From Pseudoips prasinana (lineage: Eukaryota; Arthropoda; Insecta; Lepidoptera; Nolidae): 64,000 nucleotides of DNA. The notes under the pieces are model-generated. The model was not told where the DNA came from and searched no databases. It saw only the letters and a list, made by a program, of their open reading frames with translations. The stretch is from positions 6,222,501 to 6,286,500 of the forward strand of contig OX621263.1 in assembly GCA_951640165.1 (NCBI GenBank), given 5' to 3'. A program made the translations under genes and the position numbers. Below are positions 60,656 through 64,000 of the stretch, piece after piece (position 1 is the first letter of the stretch; every line of letters starts with the position of its first letter).

Positions 60656-60850
60656 GTGTCAAGTGACTCTAGCACGAGTTCCTTCAGTTTACTTAGTCGA
60701 TCACACGTACAGTTTCCTCCCATACATTGAGCACCAGCGCCTCTCGCGGAAACTATTAAGAACTAAAACTCTGGTGCTCAATGTATGGGACGAAACTGTA
60801 CGTGTGATCGAGTAAGTTAACTGTAGGAACTCGTGCTAGAGGCACTGGTA
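60656..60850. mobile_element. Foldback element with about 78-bp arms
   Basis: The left arm includes 'gactctagcacgagttcct', 'cgatcacacgtacagtttc' and 'catacattgagcacc'. The right arm carries their complements in order. The centre of about 35 bases contains 'gcctctcgcggaaactatta'. It has no ORF. Confidence 0.75.
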
Positions 60851-61017
60851 ATGCTTCTCAACACCACTAGCTAACACGTATTTAAGATTCAAACGCAATT
60901 GTTAAAAATTGCTTCTGCCGCATGGCTATGGCCGCCATTGTTTGTGAGCCTCTTGGAGTATTATGAATATAAATAGTAATTGTATTATTTTGTACTTTCC
61001 AACCAGAAACAATGACA

Positions 61018-61620
61018 GAGTCTTATCTTATCTTATCTTTGTTAGGGTATACTTGTGTACAGCACTTCGACCCTTCAGGGTCTTTTGTACTATCCCCCAC
61101 AGGTTTTTATTCTATCCCTAGAGCCCTGAATGAAGTCTGCACATAATCCAGTACACTTCTTAGGGGTAGATACTTGTAGTCTCCTGGTTCTGGATATGCC
61201 AGCCCCAGGATGGCCATTCTGTGTCTTGCCAATGCATTGCATTTGCATATTATATGCTGCATTGTTTCACGTTCTTTCGGGCTATTCGAAAGTACCAGTT
61301 GTGTAATGGCCCGTGAATATTGCTGTTATTGGTCGTAGGTGGTTTCTGCTGTATTTCCAAAGCTTTTTGAAACAGCTCTTGTCTACTCTTTTTATGAATT
61401 GTTTGGTGTGTTTTAGTTCCATCATTTTGCTCCACATTTGGTTATGTAATTTAAGGAGTGTTCCTATTACTTGGTCCACAGAACTGACTTTCAGATCCCT
61501 TCCTAGCCAGTGCATCTACTGCGTTGCCTTCTATTTCTGTATGACCTGGTACCCATACGAGTTTGACTTTGTTTTTAGTGCCTAGTTTGTTCAGAGCCGT
61601 GATACAGTTCTGGATTAATT
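61018..61620 (-). pseudogene. LINE family N: RNase H end and C-terminal region
   Basis: Read on the minus strand, about 61620-61475 gives LVWVPGHTEIEGNAVDALAR, the end of an RNase HI domain with its WVPGH box and E-x-N-x-x-D-x-L-A-R helix. A frame change follows, and 61435-61250 gives LFQKALEIQQKPPTTNNSNI and LHNWYFRIARKN. The 3' UTR holds 'gtacagcacttcgaccctt' and ends in a (TTATC)n tail. It is 5' truncated with at least one frameshift. Confidence 0.8.
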
Positions 61621-61835
61621 AACGAGTCACTCCACACCGTCTCGTGGGTGTCGTAAAAGGGATACACAAGTTGACTGAGCAGCAGCGCCTCCTGTGAACT
61701 AACTACCACCATAGTTGGGGTCGCCAACTCGCAACCCAAGCGCGGTGACTACGACAAACCGCTACAAATGGCATCGTTGTAGAAAGCTTTGGGGGAGACC
61801 TATATCCAGCTGTGGACTATATCAGGCTAATGATG
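61620..61835 (+). repeat. Interspersed repeat family L
   Basis: 'gtctcgtgggtgtcgtaaaa', 'agcagcagcgcctcctgtga' and 'tgtggactatatcaggctaa'. Confidence 0.75.
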
Positions 61836-62570
61836 ATGTTGAAATAATTATTGCATATTAATTTGTTTCGCCGTTATAGCCTAGAGCTCTTCGTCAACTA
61901 GTCAGGGAATTTTAGTGATTATATTATTATAAAAGAAGATAAATAAGAGACTATTTAAATAAATATGAATCTATTAATAATACTAGAGACCACACTTGCT
62001 TGAAATCGACCATTAATGTGTTATTGTCAAAGACTTTAGACATTTAAGAAAAATGATATTCATCTGTTGTCAGTTTGTCATCTCTTCTCAGTATGTCAGT
62101 GTGTCAAAATCATGGTAGTGAGTGTAATGTTTTTATTTATTTAAATAATTTACTACTAATGCCTATTATATAAAATATAAGCTTTCTGCACTCCTTCTCC
62201 ATGAAGGAGTGCAGAAAGCTTATATTTAACTATTAACTTTAACTGTTCCAAATTTTATACTCCTCCGACCGCGCAAATTTCGAAAAAAAGAGTACAAAGT
62301 TCTTTCTTCACATATCAACATTATACATATTGAAGATAAATAACCCTCAGACATAAGACATATAATCAAATACTCAAACTCACAAATAATCAACACAAGA
62401 CAAATAATCAAACTCATCATACAAAGATTTGGCCTGGGTGAGCAACGTAACCACGACCATTAGGTTGGCACTCAGGCCAAGACGCCATATTATAACTGTC
62501 TTAAATCGATCATGCATTCGCTTGGGTAGCAGGAGTAACAAAATAGTATGAAATTTGGAATTATTTTAAC
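61835..62570. other. Gene-free, with one perfect hairpin
   Basis: AT-rich intergenic stretch beyond the gene F 3' end. The only clear structure is the inverted repeat at 62173-62227. Confidence 0.45.
62173..62227. repeat. Perfect 25-bp inverted repeat with 5-base loop
   Basis: Arm aaatataagctttctgcact plus ccttc, loop tccat, then the exact complement. It could form a hairpin RNA if transcribed, or be a small MITE. Confidence 0.9.
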
Positions 62571-62571
62571 A

Positions 62572-62577
62572 TTTATT
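62572..62577 (-). terminator. Poly(A) signal of gene F
   Basis: AATAAA on the minus strand, about 100 bases beyond the stop. Confidence 0.5.
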
Positions 62578-62677
62578 TCAAATTAATAAATATAACAACA
62601 ACAATTAAAAACTTAATCTAAACCATTTACATCTCAATAAAAATATCTGTATAAAATTGTCAACACACAGAATTAAT

Positions 62678-63493
62678 TTAAAACAAGTCAGTATCATAAG
62701 GTGATTTAAAATCCTGCCTAGAACTTATGCCAAAACTGGGACTCGGATCTGAATATGGCGAAATCGGTCCCAAGGCCTCATACGGTGACATCAACCCGAA
62801 ATTACTTTTTGACTTATAACTTTGAGCCAAACTAGGCTCCGCATAATTCGGCACAAAAGGTTGGGCGTAATTAGGTTCTGCGTAGTTTGAACTTACAAGG
62901 AAATTTGAATTTGGAGGGACCGTTTCGTATTGAGTAGGGTAAAACTTGTTTTGGATCGGCTCAATTACTGCACGAGTTTCTTTCGGCTCAGGTTTTTGGT
63001 TAAGGTTGAGGAAATCCGGTGGCGGTGTGTTCAAAATATTACTGACGATCAGCAATTGAAGTGCTATTGCTAAATTGTTAAGCAAAGTTGCATCTATAGG
63101 AGAACCTCCATTAACTTGGGGTGTTGCCATTTGCTCAGTTTTTGTTGGTGGTAGATTTGAAATTAAATTTTGTAATGAAATAGCTGGTGCATTGTGGTTG
63201 TTTTTACAAGTATGTCCTGGTGCAGTAGTTGGTATGGTAGTAGGTCTACTGAATGATACTCCAGCTGGTATATTTCCTGGTATACTTGTTAATAAAGAGC
63301 TTGGTATATTCCCGGAAAATACTGCTGGTAAATTTCCCGGTATTGAATTCTGTATGCTTCCTGCTATTTCTCTGGTCCACAACACACTGCTTGGGTCTAT
63401 GCCAGGTAGCGTATTGGGTACTGTAACATGATGTGGTACTCCTATCAGGTGTAGATACTGTTGAACTGTGGGCTGCGTATACAATGCAGTGGC
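62678..63493 (-). CDS. Gene F: secreted-type protein, last exon (271 codons), partial
   Basis: Unrecognised. The exon starts after 'atatatttcacag' at 63493 and reads ATALYTQPTVQQYLHLIGVP in phase 0. It ends SRQDFKSPYDTDLF and TAA. No ATG lies near its start, and the signal exon expected upstream was not found before 64000. The N-terminal half has IPGN(L/I)PA-type repeats. A central NNLAIALQLLIVSNILNTPP is close to NNLANALQLLVVSNLLSNTL of gene E. The C-terminal third has Tyr/Ala/Glu/Pro-rich repeats (SNYAEPNYAQPF, PNYAEPSLAQSY) and a Ser/Pro/Tyr tail. It has a single Cys. It lies in the same orientation as gene E, about 5.8 kb away, and is likely a diverged paralogue of it. Probably a structural secretory protein, by inference. 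Confidence 0.8.
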   Translation of the reverse strand, partial: ATALYTQPTVQQYLHLIGVPHHVTVPNTLPGIDPSSVLWTREIAGSIQNSIPGNLPAVFSGNIPSSLLTSIPGNIPAGVSFSRPTTIPTTAPGHTCKNNHNAPAISLQNLISNLPPTKTEQMATPQVNGGSPIDATLLNNLAIALQLLIVSNILNTPPPDFLNLNQKPEPKETRAVIEPIQNKFYPTQYETVPPNSNFLVSSNYAEPNYAQPFVPNYAEPSLAQSYKSKSNFGLMSPYEALGPISPYSDPSPSFGISSRQDFKSPYDTDLF

Positions 63494-63740
63494 CTGTGAA
63501 ATATATATAAAATTAACATTAAAAATAGCTTTTGCGAGAATAATCGCAGTTAAAAACGATATTCATTAAATGGTTTAAGACATTGATTTGTTAAAATTGA
63601 AGCGGTGCCGTTGTTGCATGAATTTAAAATTAGAATTCAGATAGAAAGAAAGAAAACAGTAAAAATTACTGAATTGTATCTTTCAAATTAATCTTTACAA
63701 AGTATAAAATAAAGTCACTCCCGCTGTCTGTGTGATTATA
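63493..63740. other. Gene F intron, unassigned
   Basis: AT-rich, no repeat recognised. Confidence 0.4.
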
Positions 63741-63925
63741 TATTTTGAACTACGCAACAGATTTTAGCTGTGTGGATGATGGCCAAGAAGAATGTCGCTA
63801 CCCCAACTCATCCCGTGGGGGGGGGGGGGGGAGACGCCCCGAGGGAATATATTCCAGTGAGTACTATGACCATCTTACTGCGATCGCCAACCCGTCTGCC
63901 AAGCGTGGGGATTATGACATTGGTT
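63740..63925. repeat. Family L copy with a poly(G) run
   Basis: 'ctaccccaactcatcccgtg' is followed by about 14 G and 'gagacgcc', then 'actgcgatcgccaacccgtc'. The G-run length is prone to sequencing error. Confidence 0.6.
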
Positions 63926-64000
63926 AACGCAGCGGAAATACCCATGCATGCCACTCGCAAAAATTGTCTGCAGGTGGGTATGTCAGACTCGCAATGACTA
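63925..64000 (-). repeat. R1-type LINE 3' end, cut by the window edge
   Basis: 'ttaacgcagcggaaataccc' and 'gtctgcaggtgggtatgtca' match 9010-9080. Confidence 0.7.

Overview
The window looks like nuclear DNA of a lepidopteran (moth or butterfly). It is AT-rich and intron-bearing, and it is packed with tRNA-headed SINEs, fragments of RTE-, jockey- and R1-type LINEs, a mariner element and foldback MITEs. These repeat types are typical of Lepidoptera. No bacterial, organellar or viral gene organisation is seen, and the species cannot be named from this sequence.

Host genes. After setting transposon ORFs aside, six host-like genes remain. All appear to encode secreted proteins, and I recognise none by name. 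Gene A (14280-16271, -) and gene B (19005-23313, +) are divergently arranged and encode small, very leucine-rich proteins (160 and 165 aa). Gene C (28595-33371, +; 681 aa, Lys/Asn-rich) and gene D (35285-38104, -; about 939 aa, with 31-residue repeats) are convergent. Gene E (53721-56831, -; 159 aa) and gene F (62678-63493 and beyond, -) share a helix-like motif with the C-terminus of D. Where the 5' end is visible (A, B, C, E), a 15-17 codon exon carries the signal peptide, ends in phase 0, and is followed by an intron. D and F begin at a phase-0 acceptor of the same kind, with the first exon not found. This short signal exon before a main exon resembles fibroin heavy chain and other lepidopteran secretory genes. 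A silk or other secretory-gland role is an inference only.

Region by region. 1-12 kb is transposon debris: jockey-like RT pieces, a LINE nested in another repeat, and an R1-like 3' end. 12-16.3 kb holds gene A with two decayed exon-2 copies beside it. 16.3-23.4 kb holds RTE tails, a minisatellite split by a LINE, and gene B with a repeat-filled intron. 24-38 kb holds SINEs and genes C and D. 38-53 kb is almost entirely repeats: a 1.28 kb mariner inside a duplicated block, an R1-like insertion with a 9-bp target duplication, and a 0.77 kb pure hexanucleotide array. 53-64 kb holds genes E and F with SINEs and LINE fragments between them.

The best candidate for something undescribed is the A-F cluster. 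It combines a shared signal-exon architecture, a TATA box at similar distance from the ATG in A, B and E, a common LQL-x-x-x-S-x-L-L motif in D, E and F, and evidence of local duplication and decay.
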